Counted from the first letter of the stretch, positions 9,699-19,623 are shown. The stretch: DNA of 55,992 nucleotides from Muribaculum sp. (GCF_029051885.1 NZ_JAIDKI010000244.1:1-55992), one strand, 5' to 3'. Notes: generated by a model from the letters alone, not told the origin. Program-made: numbers and translations.

Positions 9699-10865
9699 AT
9701 GGAAAAAACATGGCGATGGTTTGGCCCGAATGACCCCATCACTCTTGAAATGCTCCGTCAGATTGGAGTCGAGGGTATCGTAACAGCTCTCCACAATGTG
9801 CCTCTCGGCCAGGTATGGAGCCGCGAAGATATCCGTGAAATGCGCGAATTTATCGAAAGCCGCGGACTGCGATGGAGCGTTGTGGAGTCTCTGCCCGTTA
9901 CCGAAACAATAAAATACGCCGGTCCTGACCGCGACCAACAGATAGAAATATATAAGGAGAGCCTGCGAAACCTAGGCAAGGAGGGAGTGCGCACAGTGTG
10001 CTACAACTTCATGCCCATACTTGACTGGGCGCGTACCGACCTGGAGTACCCCAATCCCGACGGCACCTCCAATCTATATTTCAACAACGCTGAATTTGCC
10101 TATTTCGACATAAATATACTGAAACGCGAGGGCGCCCGCAATGATTATCCCGCCGATGTAATCGCACGCATGGAGGATATGGGCACACTTACCCCCGAAA
10201 AGGAGCAACAGCTTATCGAAAATATCATAATCAAGACCCAGGGATTCGTAAGCGGTAACTTCTCGGAAAATGACTTCGACCCCGTAGGCAAGTTCCGCGA
10301 CCTGCTGAAGCTCTATGAGGGCATAGACAAAGAGCAGCTGCGCGCCAACATGAAGTACTTCCTCGAAGCCATCATGCCCGTATGCGACGAATACGGCATA
10401 AACATGTGCGTACATCCCGACGACCCGCCAAAAGCTGTGCTCGGACTGCCGCGCATAGTGACATGTGATGAAGATATACGCTGGCTGCTTGATGCAGTAC
10501 CCGACCGCCACAATGGCCTTACCTTCTGTGCAGGCTCACTTTCGGCCGGACGACACAACGATGTATGCACTCTGGCGGAAAAGTATGCCGACCGTACCCA
10601 CTTCGCCCATTTCCGCATATGCCAGGTAATGCCCGACGGCGACTTCAAGGAATCATCACATCTCGATTCCCGCCTGATTGAAGTAATACGCACATTCAGC
10701 CGCATAAATCCCGATGTACCCATGCGAGTCGACCACGCACCACTCATGCTCGGCGACGAGAAGATGGGCTACAATGCCGGATATTCATTCCATGGACGCA
10801 TGCTTGCCCTTGGTATGGTAAGCGGCATCATGGCAACAATCGAAACTGAAAATCAACAATCATGA
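9699..10865 (+). CDS. uxuA: Mannonate dehydratase
   Basis: MEKTWRWFGPNDPITLEMLRQIGVEGIVTALHNVPLGQVW...MCVHPDDPP...RVDHAPLML. Confidence 0.95.
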   Translation: MEKTWRWFGPNDPITLEMLRQIGVEGIVTALHNVPLGQVWSREDIREMREFIESRGLRWSVVESLPVTETIKYAGPDRDQQIEIYKESLRNLGKEGVRTVCYNFMPILDWARTDLEYPNPDGTSNLYFNNAEFAYFDINILKREGARNDYPADVIARMEDMGTLTPEKEQQLIENIIIKTQGFVSGNFSENDFDPVGKFRDLLKLYEGIDKEQLRANMKYFLEAIMPVCDEYGINMCVHPDDPPKAVLGLPRIVTCDEDIRWLLDAVPDRHNGLTFCAGSLSAGRHNDVCTLAEKYADRTHFAHFRICQVMPDGDFKESSHLDSRLIEVIRTFSRINPDVPMRVDHAPLMLGDEKMGYNAGYSFHGRMLALGMVSGIMATIETENQQS

Positions 10866-11692
10866 CAAATCTGTTTGACATAAAGGGCAACGTCACTGTA
10901 ATCACAGGTGGCACAGGCGTGCTTGGCCGCGCCATCGCCCGATATCTCGCACTCAATGGCGCTTATGTGATAATTCTTGGCCGAAAAGAAAGTGTAGGAG
11001 CCGAAATTGTGGCCGATACCATGACAGCCATAGCCTCAGAAAATGCCACCGGGAGCATTGAGTTCATGAAAACCGATGTAATGGACCGCGAAGTCCTTGA
11101 AGATAATCTCAGACATATCATAGAGCGCTACGGACGTGTCGACACGCTGCTCAATGCCGCCGGAGGCAATATGCCCGGAGCCGTGATAAGTCCCGACAAG
11201 ACTTTCTTTGATCTTGACCCGTCGCAATTCCAGCGAGTGCTCGACCTCAACCTTACCGGCACGGTAATTCCGACACAGGTATTCCTTAAGCCCATGGTAG
11301 AGCAGAGCAAAGGCGTAATCATCAACTTCTCGTCGATGGCCGCATTCCGTCCGCTGACGCGAGTATGCGGATATGCGGCGGCCAAGGCAGGCATATCCAA
11401 CTTTACAGCTTATCTTGCCACCGAATGTGCAAAAAAATTCGGAGAAGGAATACGTGTCAATGCAATAGCTCCCGGATTTTTCATAACAGAGCAGAACCGC
11501 TCGCTCCTTACCAATCCCGACGGCAGCTATACAGAGCGTGGACTCGATGTAGTGCGCCAGACCCCATTCGGACGCATGGGAGAAGCTGAAGAGCTGTGTG
11601 GTACAATCCACTATCTCATGTCGGAAGCCTCGAGATTTGTAACCGGTACAGTAGCTGTAGTTGATGGCGGATTCAATGCCTTCGCTATGTAA
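10862..11692 (+). CDS. SDR-family oxidoreductase (probable D-mannonate/fructuronate oxidoreductase)
   Basis: NVTVITGGTGVLGRAIA, LLNAAGGN, YAAAKAGISNFT; overlaps the uxuA stop (ATGA). Confidence 0.85.
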   Translation: MTNLFDIKGNVTVITGGTGVLGRAIARYLALNGAYVIILGRKESVGAEIVADTMTAIASENATGSIEFMKTDVMDREVLEDNLRHIIERYGRVDTLLNAAGGNMPGAVISPDKTFFDLDPSQFQRVLDLNLTGTVIPTQVFLKPMVEQSKGVIINFSSMAAFRPLTRVCGYAAAKAGISNFTAYLATECAKKFGEGIRVNAIAPGFFITEQNRSLLTNPDGSYTERGLDVVRQTPFGRMGEAEELCGTIHYLMSEASRFVTGTVAVVDGGFNAFAM

Positions 11693-11855
11693 GAGCCGGT
11701 TTTGACAATAAATGCATCTTTTGTCGGGAAGGTTAGTGTTTAATCATGGTACAAGATTATTTAAAAGGGAATGATGCTTGGAAATATTTTCGTGAGAAAA
11801 TTTCTTCCAAAATTTTTAAACTCTCGACAAAAGATGCTAACTTTGCAAAACCTTT

Positions 11856-11930
11856 CGGGGCGTAGCGCAGTCCGGTAGCGCACCTGGTTTGGGACCAGGT
11901 GGTCGCAGGTTCGAATCCTGTCACCCCGAC
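11856..11930 (+). tRNA. tRNA-Pro (anticodon TGG)
   Basis: Cloverleaf readable by eye: acceptor cggggcg/caccccg, anticodon arm cctggtttgggaccagg, T-arm gcaggttcgaatcctgt; no encoded CCA. Confidence 0.93.
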
Positions 11931-11940
11931 AGTCTTACAA

Positions 11941-11973
11941 AACGGTGCAATCTGTTGGATTGCACCGTTTTTG
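11941..11973 (+). terminator. Intrinsic terminator of tRNA-Pro
   Basis: aacggtgcaatc-tgttg-gattgcaccgtt, 12-bp perfect stem followed by TTTT. Confidence 0.85.
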
Positions 11974-12004
11974 CATTTCGGTATTTTTCATTATTTTTGC
12001 GGCT

Positions 12005-13213
12005 ATGAACGAGAGCAAAAGGCTGCCACGTGTACTGGTGGTAAACAAATTCTATTACCGCAGGGGGGGCGACTGCGTCTACACGCTCAATCTTGAGCGT
12101 ATGCTCCGCAGCGCCGGCCATGAGGTCGCGGTGTTCGCGATGCGCTATCCGCTTAACGAAGCCGCCGACTGGGAGGATTATTTTCCATCCGAGGTGTCCT
12201 TCTCCGGCAGTCTGCCGCAGAAGTTTAAAGCCGTGCGCCGAATGTTCGGCTCCGACGATGTGGCAAGTTGTTTCACCGCTCTGCTCAATGATTTCCGGCC
12301 TGAGATAGTACATCTCAACAACATCCATTCATACCTGTCGCCCGTACTTGCCTCAATTGCCCATGCCCTCGGTATAAAGGTTGTGTGGACGCTCCACGAC
12401 TACAAGTTGCTATGCCCGTCATACAGCAGGCTTGCAGGGGGAAAAGTATGCGACCGATGCCATTCGTCACGGTTCAAGACATGCGTGCTACATACCCGCT
12501 GCATGAAAGGCTCGGGGGCCGCAAGCATCCTGGCATGGCTTGAATCGCTACGCTGGCGCCGACATACATTAAGCCGCGATACCGACGCATTCATATGTCC
12601 AAGCGCATTCATGGCCCGCGAAATGGAACAGGGAAAATATCCTGTAGAGAAACTCCACACTCTCAACAACTTCATACCCGCCATACCGGAGCCACCATCA
12701 GGACAACGCGGAAAATACTACTGCTACGTCGGACGTCTGTCAGAAGAAAAAGGCGTGGAGACCCTGCTCGAAGCCGCCACAATGCTACAGCATGAGCTTC
12801 GTATCGCCGGTAGCGGACCTCTCTACGGCAAACTCAAAGCCAAATATGGCAGCTGGCCCCAGATAACCTTCCTCGGACAACTCGACAGCGACGGGGTGGC
12901 AAAACTGCTCGGAGAAGCCGCATGCTCGGTGCTCCCGTCGGAATGGTATGAAAACAATCCGCTGGGTATAATCGAGTCGCTATGCGCAGGCACCCCGGTA
13001 GTGGGCGCGGAAATCGGCGGCATACCCGAACTCATTGACGACAACAACGGTCTTACTTTCGCTCCAGGCGACACCAAAGCGCTGGCAGCTGCGATAGACG
13101 CCGCTGTGTACGGTCCATGGAATCATGAGCAGATACGCCGTGACGCTATCTCTCGATTTAACCCCGATACCTATTACTCACGTCTTCTCTCCATATATAA
13201 ATCCATCCTATAA
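12005..13213 (+). CDS. Glycosyltransferase family 4
   Basis: VLVVNKFYYRRGGDCVYTLNLERML N-terminal donor-site motif and GRLSEEKGVETLLEA...GIIESLCAGTPVVGAEIGGIPELI C-terminal motif. Confidence 0.9.
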   Translation: MNESKRLPRVLVVNKFYYRRGGDCVYTLNLERMLRSAGHEVAVFAMRYPLNEAADWEDYFPSEVSFSGSLPQKFKAVRRMFGSDDVASCFTALLNDFRPEIVHLNNIHSYLSPVLASIAHALGIKVVWTLHDYKLLCPSYSRLAGGKVCDRCHSSRFKTCVLHTRCMKGSGAASILAWLESLRWRRHTLSRDTDAFICPSAFMAREMEQGKYPVEKLHTLNNFIPAIPEPPSGQRGKYYCYVGRLSEEKGVETLLEAATMLQHELRIAGSGPLYGKLKAKYGSWPQITFLGQLDSDGVAKLLGEAACSVLPSEWYENNPLGIIESLCAGTPVVGAEIGGIPELIDDNNGLTFAPGDTKALAAAIDAAVYGPWNHEQIRRDAISRFNPDTYYSRLLSIYKSIL

Positions 13214-13242
13214 ATTCACTCTCCAACTAAAAAATACAATAT

Positions 13243-13854
13243 ATGTTTTCCGGAATAGTAGAAGAAGCCGCCAAAGTTGTGGCGGTAAAACGCGACGGCG
13301 GCAATGTGCATCTTACACTCGAATGTTCATTTACCGACGAATTGCGTATCGACCAGTCGGTGTCGCACAATGGTGTGTGTCTCACAGTTGTCGCCCTTCC
13401 AGGCGACGGCACCTACACCGTTACAGCCATACAGGAAACTCTTGAACGCAGCAATCTCGGCGACCTCAAAGAAGGCGACCTTGTAAATGTGGAGCGCTCT
13501 ATGATAATGAACGGACGCCTTGACGGACATATCGTACAGGGTCATGTTGACTGTACCGCCATATGCGACGAACTGCGCGAAGTCGAAGGCAGCACCTACT
13601 TCCGGTTTGCCTATAATGTGGCTCCGGAAATGGCTCGCCGCGGATATGTGACAGTAGAGAAAGGCTCGGTGACAGTAAACGGCGTCAGCCTTACTGTATG
13701 CAACTCTCAGATTGACTCTTTTGAGGTTGCCATCATACCATACACCATGGAGCATACCAATTTCTGCCGCATCAAGAAGGGCACCCGCGTAAATCTCGAA
13801 TTCGACATAATAGGCAAATACCTCAGCCGACTGATGGAGGTACAGAACCAATGA
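13243..13854 (+). CDS. ribE: Riboflavin synthase alpha chain
   Basis: MFSGIVEEAAKV; tandem lumazine-binding repeats with GVCLTV and NGVSLTV; GHIVQGHVD. Confidence 0.95.
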   Translation: MFSGIVEEAAKVVAVKRDGGNVHLTLECSFTDELRIDQSVSHNGVCLTVVALPGDGTYTVTAIQETLERSNLGDLKEGDLVNVERSMIMNGRLDGHIVQGHVDCTAICDELREVEGSTYFRFAYNVAPEMARRGYVTVEKGSVTVNGVSLTVCNSQIDSFEVAIIPYTMEHTNFCRIKKGTRVNLEFDIIGKYLSRLMEVQNQ

Positions 13855-13865
13855 CATACAGCAAT

Positions 13866-14456
13866 ATGGCATCACCTAAAGGTATAGCGGTATACTGTGC
13901 ATCATCCGACAGGCTGGCCAAGGCCTACTACGACTGCGCACGCGAGGTAGGACGACTGCTCGCGTTGCGCGGTGTGCCGGTAATCAACGGCGGCGGCCGC
14001 ATGGGGCTGATGGCGGCTACAACCGAAGGCGCCGTAGAGGCCGGTGGCACCTCAATAGGCGTGTTGCCCTCGTTCATGCTCGACCGCGGCTGGAATCATC
14101 CTGCCCTCACCGAAACAATCCGCACCGCCGACATGCACGAGCGAAAACAGACCATGGCCCGCATGTCGCGCGGAGCAATAGCATTGCCCGGCGGTATAGG
14201 CACATTCGAGGAGATGTTTGAAATAATCACATGGCGTCAGCTCGAACTGTATACCGGCCCGATGGTGATATGCAACGTAATGGGATTCTACGATAAGTTG
14301 CTCGAATTTCTGGCTCATGTGGATGAAGAGCATTTCATGCGCCCCGGCGCCCCGGCCCGACTCTGGCGTGTGGCATCCTCTGCTGAAGAAGCTGTCGATA
14401 TGGCCCTTGCTCCGGCCGATATAATCACCGACGACTATACAAAAGGAAAATTCTGA
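13866..14456 (+). CDS. LOG-family (TIGR00730-like) Rossmann-fold protein
   Basis: YCASS...NGGGRMGLMAATTEGA...ALPGGIGTFEEMFE, matching PGGxGTxxE; ORF extends to 13851. Confidence 0.9.
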   Translation: MASPKGIAVYCASSDRLAKAYYDCAREVGRLLALRGVPVINGGGRMGLMAATTEGAVEAGGTSIGVLPSFMLDRGWNHPALTETIRTADMHERKQTMARMSRGAIALPGGIGTFEEMFEIITWRQLELYTGPMVICNVMGFYDKLLEFLAHVDEEHFMRPGAPARLWRVASSAEEAVDMALAPADIITDDYTKGKF

Positions 14457-14463
14457 CCCTACC

Positions 14464-15243
14464 ATGCAGTTTCAGCAGCACTCCCATCCAGACGACGCAC
14501 CCACCGAACTGTGGATAAGCGGGCTTACGCATGACAACGTAGGCTACACCACCGGACTCGACGCTACCGAGCGTCCGGAACTGCCGGGATACAACTCCGG
14601 GGTACTCTGCATGGTGATAGCGATGATGCTGCTTGTAATATTCAACGCCCGCCATTACGGACGCTTCTTCAAGCGCCTTGTAAAAAATGTGTGGAGTATC
14701 CGAGTACGCGCCAACCTGTTTGACGAACATACCGTCAACGAAACCCGCATAATGGTAGCCCTCATTGTCCAGGTATGTGTATGCGAGTCGCTGCTCGGAG
14801 TCACATGGATGACCAGCCACGGCTACACATTCACATCCGGCGGCCTGGCGGCTGCGGCAGCAATAGGCACACTCATCACAGGCATGTACTATGTAGCCCA
14901 GATTGTCGTATACCGTATCATAGGTTATGCATTCACATCACACCTGCTGAGCACACAGTGGCTTCAAGGCTTCAACTCGACACAGACTCTTCTGGGATTT
15001 GCCCTGCTCATCCCTACCCTGATATCGATTTTCTATCCGTCGGCCTCAGAAAGCCTACTTACAATATCGGCATGCCTGTACATACTGGCGCGGATAGTGT
15101 TTATCTGCAAAGGTTTTAGGATTTTTTACCACAATTTTTTCTCACTGACATATTTTATTTTGTACCTTTGCAGCGTGGAAATTATTCCTTTGATTTTAGT
15201 ATACAGAGGGATATCTTCTATTTGTTGTAATTTTCTGAGTTAA
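14464..15243 (+). CDS. DUF4271-type membrane protein
   Basis: Multi-pass protein ending RIFYHNFFSLTYFILYLCSVEIIPLILVYRGI, located just upstream of hemD. Confidence 0.75.
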   Translation: MQFQQHSHPDDAPTELWISGLTHDNVGYTTGLDATERPELPGYNSGVLCMVIAMMLLVIFNARHYGRFFKRLVKNVWSIRVRANLFDEHTVNETRIMVALIVQVCVCESLLGVTWMTSHGYTFTSGGLAAAAAIGTLITGMYYVAQIVVYRIIGYAFTSHLLSTQWLQGFNSTQTLLGFALLIPTLISIFYPSASESLLTISACLYILARIVFICKGFRIFYHNFFSLTYFILYLCSVEIIPLILVYRGISSICCNFLS

Positions 15244-15257
15244 AGTCTCCTAACATA

Positions 15258-15998
15258 GTGAAAGTAAAGAAAGTACTGGTGTCGCAGCCAAAGCCTGCCT
15301 CTGAAAAATCCCCTTATTACGAAATCGCGGAGAAATATGGTGTGGAAATCGAATTCCGTCCATTCATCAAGGTTGAGGGACTTACGGCGAAGGAATTTCG
15401 CCAGTCGCGCATAAATCTGTCAGACTTTACTGCAGTCATATTCACAGCCCGCACGGCTGTCGACCATTTCTTCCGTCTATGTGAAGAGATGCGTTACAGT
15501 GTACCCGACACACTGAAGTATTTCTGCACAACAGAGGCCATTGCCAATTATCTGCAAAAGTATATCGTATACCGCAAGCGCAAGATTTTCTTCGTGACTA
15601 CCGGTAAACTCGACGACCTGTTGCCTTCGCTTCTCAAGCATAATAAAGAGCGCTATCTCTACGCAGTAAGCGATGTTCACAATGACGCAGCCAACATCCT
15701 CGACCGCAACAACATCAACTACACCAAGGCCGTGATGTACCGCACTGTGAGCAACGACTTCCAGCCAGGCGAGCCGTTTGACTACGATATGCTGCTCTTC
15801 TTCAGCCCAATGGGTATCGACTCCCTGCTGAAGAACTTCCCCGAATTCCATCAGAACGACATACAGATCGGCTGCTTCGGAGCCACAACCGCCCAGGCAG
15901 TACGCAATGCCGGCCTGCGTCTGGACATGGAAGCCCCCACACAGAAAGCACCATCAATGACCGCCGCTCTCGATGCGTTTCTGAAAGAGCACAACTAA
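15258..15998 (+). CDS. hemD: Uroporphyrinogen-III synthase
   Basis: MKVKKVLVSQPKP...DFTAVIFTARTAVDHFF...DMLLFFSPMGIDSLLKNFP...GATTAQAVRNAGLRLDMEAP. Confidence 0.85.
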   Translation: MKVKKVLVSQPKPASEKSPYYEIAEKYGVEIEFRPFIKVEGLTAKEFRQSRINLSDFTAVIFTARTAVDHFFRLCEEMRYSVPDTLKYFCTTEAIANYLQKYIVYRKRKIFFVTTGKLDDLLPSLLKHNKERYLYAVSDVHNDAANILDRNNINYTKAVMYRTVSNDFQPGEPFDYDMLLFFSPMGIDSLLKNFPEFHQNDIQIGCFGATTAQAVRNAGLRLDMEAPTQKAPSMTAALDAFLKEHN

Positions 15999-16016
15999 AC
16001 TATATCGGCCAGCGAT

Positions 16017-16466
16017 ATGGTAAATATATCACAGCATACTTTTCGGCTGTACAAGCGCGAGAAGCTCTGCTCGGACACAGCAATCGACCTGCTATTCTCC
16101 CGTCAGGGAGGAGGGCAGGCCGCGTTGTCTTTTCCCCTGCGCGTTGTATGGCGCCACAACCATGCTCGCAGTGGCGGAGCACAGTTTCTGATAAGCGTGC
16201 CTAAAAAACGCCTTCGTCATGCCGTAGACCGCGTTGCCATGCGTAGGCTCATCCGTGAGGCCTATCGTCTCAACCGACGTCATCTCGGCGAGGCAATCGA
16301 CATGCCTGTCGACATCGCCTTCACCTATGTGGCCGACAAGCATACCGACCTCCGCAGAGTGACTAATGCAATGATAAAGAGCCTGCGACGCATTGCCAAA
16401 TCAATGCTTCCCGACGGAGATGACTCCGCTACCGACAACAGCTCTCACGCTATGGCACAACAATAG
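16017..16466 (+). CDS. rnpA: Ribonuclease P protein component
   Basis: [19 protein letters not shown]...[29 protein letters not shown], RnpA signature. Confidence 0.93.
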   Translation: MVNISQHTFRLYKREKLCSDTAIDLLFSRQGGGQAALSFPLRVVWRHNHARSGGAQFLISVPKKRLRHAVDRVAMRRLIREAYRLNRRHLGEAIDMPVDIAFTYVADKHTDLRRVTNAMIKSLRRIAKSMLPDGDDSATDNSSHAMAQQ

Positions 16467-16491
16467 CGAGCCACATCCGTCCCCGTACAGT

Positions 16492-16716
16492 ATGATAAAG
16501 CGATTCATAGGCCGGCTGCTGATATTGCCAATACAGTTTTACCGCGCGGCCATCTCACCCCATTTTCCCCCGTCGTGCCGCTTCACCCCTACATGCAGCC
16601 AATATGCCATCGAGGCCATAAGCCGTCACGGACCACTGCGCGGCATGTGGCTCACACTTCGCCGCCTGTCAAGATGCCACCCATGGGGAGGGAGCGGATA
16701 TGATCCGGTACCTTAA
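16492..16716 (+). CDS. yidD: Membrane protein insertion efficiency factor YidD
   Basis: [62 protein letters not shown]. Confidence 0.95.
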   Translation: MIKRFIGRLLILPIQFYRAAISPHFPPSCRFTPTCSQYAIEAISRHGPLRGMWLTLRRLSRCHPWGGSGYDPVP

Positions 16717-16736
16717 GAGGATTTCATAACAAAAGC

Positions 16737-17327
16737 ATGTTTGACTTCCATACACACAATCCCGATGCCACCGACGCCATGATAAACGCAGAACCGGGAT
16801 TCATACCTCGACAAGGAGCCATATACTCAGTAGGAATACATCCATGGAACTGCGCTGATGTAACCGACATGGAACTGCGACGGCTGGATGCCGACGCACA
16901 CCTCGACTGCGTCAAGGCAATAGGCGAGACCGGTCTCGATAAACTTCGCGGCGCGACACTCGAGCGACAGACAGAACTGCTGATACACCACATAGCTCTC
17001 AGCGAAGAACTACGCAAACCCATTGTATTGCACATAGTAAAGGCATTTCCTGAAATTATAGCACTCAAGAATCGAATTAAGCCGACACAATCATGGATAA
17101 TTCACGGCTTCAGAGGTAAACCTCAACAGGCTGCAGAGCTGTTGCGCCACGGATTCTACCTCTCATTAGGCGAACATTTCAATCAGGAATCAGCTAAAAT
17201 CATACCCGCCGAAAGATTGCTGGCAGAGACCGATGACTCTGATATGGATATAACCGCCATTGCAGCCACGCTCCCTACCCTCGACCCGGCACTCCCTTCC
17301 AAGATTCTCAAATTAAAAATTTCATAG
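16737..17327 (+). CDS. TatD-family metal-dependent hydrolase
   Basis: MFDFHTHNPD...YSVGIHPWN...AIGETGLDKL...LAETDDSD. Confidence 0.85.
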   Translation: MFDFHTHNPDATDAMINAEPGFIPRQGAIYSVGIHPWNCADVTDMELRRLDADAHLDCVKAIGETGLDKLRGATLERQTELLIHHIALSEELRKPIVLHIVKAFPEIIALKNRIKPTQSWIIHGFRGKPQQAAELLRHGFYLSLGEHFNQESAKIIPAERLLAETDDSDMDITAIAATLPTLDPALPSKILKLKIS

Positions 17328-17360
17328 AAATTTAGTATATTTGCGTTTAATACAATCATC

Positions 17361-18254
17361 ATGGAGAAAGAAAATCCCTCAAAAGTATATTTCTGTCCGC
17401 GCATCAATGCCGAAAATCTTGTAAAAATATATGAGGCTCTCGGGCGCGAGGCTACCGGACGTGTGGCCATAAAGCTATCGACCGGAGAAGCCGGCAATCC
17501 CAACCATCTCAGCACTGATGTCATCAAGCAGCTGGTACAGCTTACCAAAGGCACTATCGTGGAATGCAATACCGCCTACGAGGGACGCCGCAACACGGTA
17601 GCCGAACATATGCAGACAGCCGCCGAACATGGATTCACAGCCATAGCCGAAGTCGATATCATGGATGCAGAGGGCGATATCGAGCTTCCGGTAAGAAACG
17701 GACGGCACCTTGATAGGAACTATGTAGGAAAAAACTGGGAGAATTACGACTTCACCATAGTACTTTCGCACTTCAAAGGACATCCGATGGCAGGATTCGG
17801 AGGCGCGCTAAAAAATGTGGCCATCGGCATGGCATCGTCGCGTGGAAAAGCGTGGATACATACTGCCGGCGCTTCACTGGATGTGCCTGTCGACTGGGAG
17901 AACGTACCCCCGCAAAACGATTTCCTCGAATCCATGGCTGAAGCATGCGAATCTGTATTCGACCGGGCCGGAGACAGGATACTATACATAAATGTAGCCA
18001 ACAACCTGTCGGTCGACTGCGACTGTGTGGCCGAACCCGAGACAATACATATGGAAGACATCGGCATACTCGCCTCGCTCGACCCTGTGGCGCTCGACCG
18101 CGCAAGCATCGACATGGTGTACAACTCGCCCGACCCCGGAAAATCCCACCTCATCGAACGTATCGAGTCGCGTTGCGGCACACATTTACTCGACTATGCC
18201 GAGCAGATGGGCCTTGGCTCGCAGAAATATGTAATCGAGAATATCGAGTCCTGA
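17361..18254 (+). CDS. DUF362 domain-containing protein
   Basis: VAIKLSTGEAGNPNHLSTDVIKQLVQ...SHFKGHPMAGFGGALKNVAIGMASSRGKAWIHT. Confidence 0.8.
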   Translation: MEKENPSKVYFCPRINAENLVKIYEALGREATGRVAIKLSTGEAGNPNHLSTDVIKQLVQLTKGTIVECNTAYEGRRNTVAEHMQTAAEHGFTAIAEVDIMDAEGDIELPVRNGRHLDRNYVGKNWENYDFTIVLSHFKGHPMAGFGGALKNVAIGMASSRGKAWIHTAGASLDVPVDWENVPPQNDFLESMAEACESVFDRAGDRILYINVANNLSVDCDCVAEPETIHMEDIGILASLDPVALDRASIDMVYNSPDPGKSHLIERIESRCGTHLLDYAEQMGLGSQKYVIENIES

Positions 18255-18790
18255 TGCACGACGAGGTCTTAAAAAAAGTACATGACGCCCGAGTCGTGAT
18301 TATGTGCGGAGTGAGCGGTTCAGGAAAAACGTTTTTCTCCCGCAGGCTTGAGCAGTTGGGATTCCGCCGTATTTCATCCGACGGCATCGTATGGGACAAA
18401 TATGGCAGCGAGTTCATGCACTTCCCGCCCTCACGTCAGAAGGAAATATTCATGTCGGCGCAACACGACCTGGCCGAACAGATGGTATCGCTTATTGACG
18501 CGGGAGATAAAGTGGTTGTCGACTCCACCATGTGCCGCCGCTCAAAACGCAATCACATGCGTGCTCTATGCCTCAGCAAGGGTATAAACCCAGCCATAGT
18601 ATATATGTCAGCGCCGCTGCATATACTCCAAGAGAGGCTATCGAATCGCAAGGACACAGGTCCCGACGACCAGAGGGTAGATGACGATAATCTCAAGCAA
18701 TACTATACAAACTTCGAGACACCATCTGCTGATGAAAATGCCTTTGTTTGCTCTCCCATCATACATGACCAAAGTAAGCTGACAAATTAA
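18254..18790 (+). CDS. P-loop AAA_33-type kinase
   Basis: VIMCGVSGSGKTFFSRRLEQLG Walker A, VVVDSTMCRRSKR; starts at the DUF362 stop. Confidence 0.8.
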   Translation: MHDEVLKKVHDARVVIMCGVSGSGKTFFSRRLEQLGFRRISSDGIVWDKYGSEFMHFPPSRQKEIFMSAQHDLAEQMVSLIDAGDKVVVDSTMCRRSKRNHMRALCLSKGINPAIVYMSAPLHILQERLSNRKDTGPDDQRVDDDNLKQYYTNFETPSADENAFVCSPIIHDQSKLTN

Positions 18791-18799
18791 TAAAACACT

Positions 18800-18835
18800 A
18801 TACGCCGTACCATCGCAATTGATGATACGGCGTAT
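18800..18835. terminator. Bidirectional terminator hairpin
   Basis: atacgccgtaccatc-gcaatt-gatgatacggcgtat between convergent genes. Confidence 0.75.
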
Positions 18836-18884
18836 ATGTTTATAGACAAGTACCTTATTTACAGAGAGAGCTCTCTGTCATGAA

Positions 18885-19586
18885 TCAGAAGTTGTAGCCC
18901 AGCGAGATGTTGAAGTTGCTGTTCTTGATTGAGGCTTTGCCCCACTGCTCCTTGTCGGCGATGTTTACAAGGCCAAACTGATAGTTCATGCCAAGATACA
19001 CCTTGTGGAAAGTATAGCCGAGACCTACGCCCAGACCGAAATCAATGCGCTTGAAACCGCCCTTAGAGTCCTCATCGTCCTCATCAGCTACACCGAACAT
19101 ATCCATATCGTATTTTTCATCGCCATCCTCAAATTTCATCTTGCCGTTTACACCATAAGCGAAGTAAGGACCGAAGTTGACCTGAAGCTGCGACTCCTCG
19201 GCAAAGTTGAGACGATAAGAAGCATACACAGGAAGTTCAAGGTAGCCGGCAGTCATAGTGAGCTTATCGGTGTATCCTTCTTCACTTGAATCCTCTTTGG
19301 CGCCCTTCACGGTATAGAACAGACCTGTGTTGATGTAGAAAGAGCGTACAATCGGGAACTCTACAGCGAGACCGGCGCTGAATCCAACTTTTGTTGAAAG
19401 ATTGGAATCATCAAGTTTATCGAGAGAGTAATTAGAGAAATTCAGACCTACACGCGGACCGATTACAATGCTCTGTTCAACTTCGTCAGTGTCCCAGAAT
19501 GAAAATTCAGACGAGTCAGAAGCACGCTGTGCCGACAGGCCAAGGGCCGATACCACTGCCAGAGCAGTCAAAAATAATTTTTTCAT
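18885..19586 (-). CDS. Outer-membrane beta-barrel (porin-family) protein
   Basis: Signal peptide MKKLFLTALAVVSALGLSAQ and alternating barrel strands ending SFNISLGYNF-like. Confidence 0.8.
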   Translation of the reverse strand: MKKLFLTALAVVSALGLSAQRASDSSEFSFWDTDEVEQSIVIGPRVGLNFSNYSLDKLDDSNLSTKVGFSAGLAVEFPIVRSFYINTGLFYTVKGAKEDSSEEGYTDKLTMTAGYLELPVYASYRLNFAEESQLQVNFGPYFAYGVNGKMKFEDGDEKYDMDMFGVADEDDEDSKGGFKRIDFGLGVGLGYTFHKVYLGMNYQFGLVNIADKEQWGKASIKNSNFNISLGYNF

Positions 19587-19623
19587 TGCAAAATTAAATT
19601 ATAGTGAATAACCTTAGTGTTTA

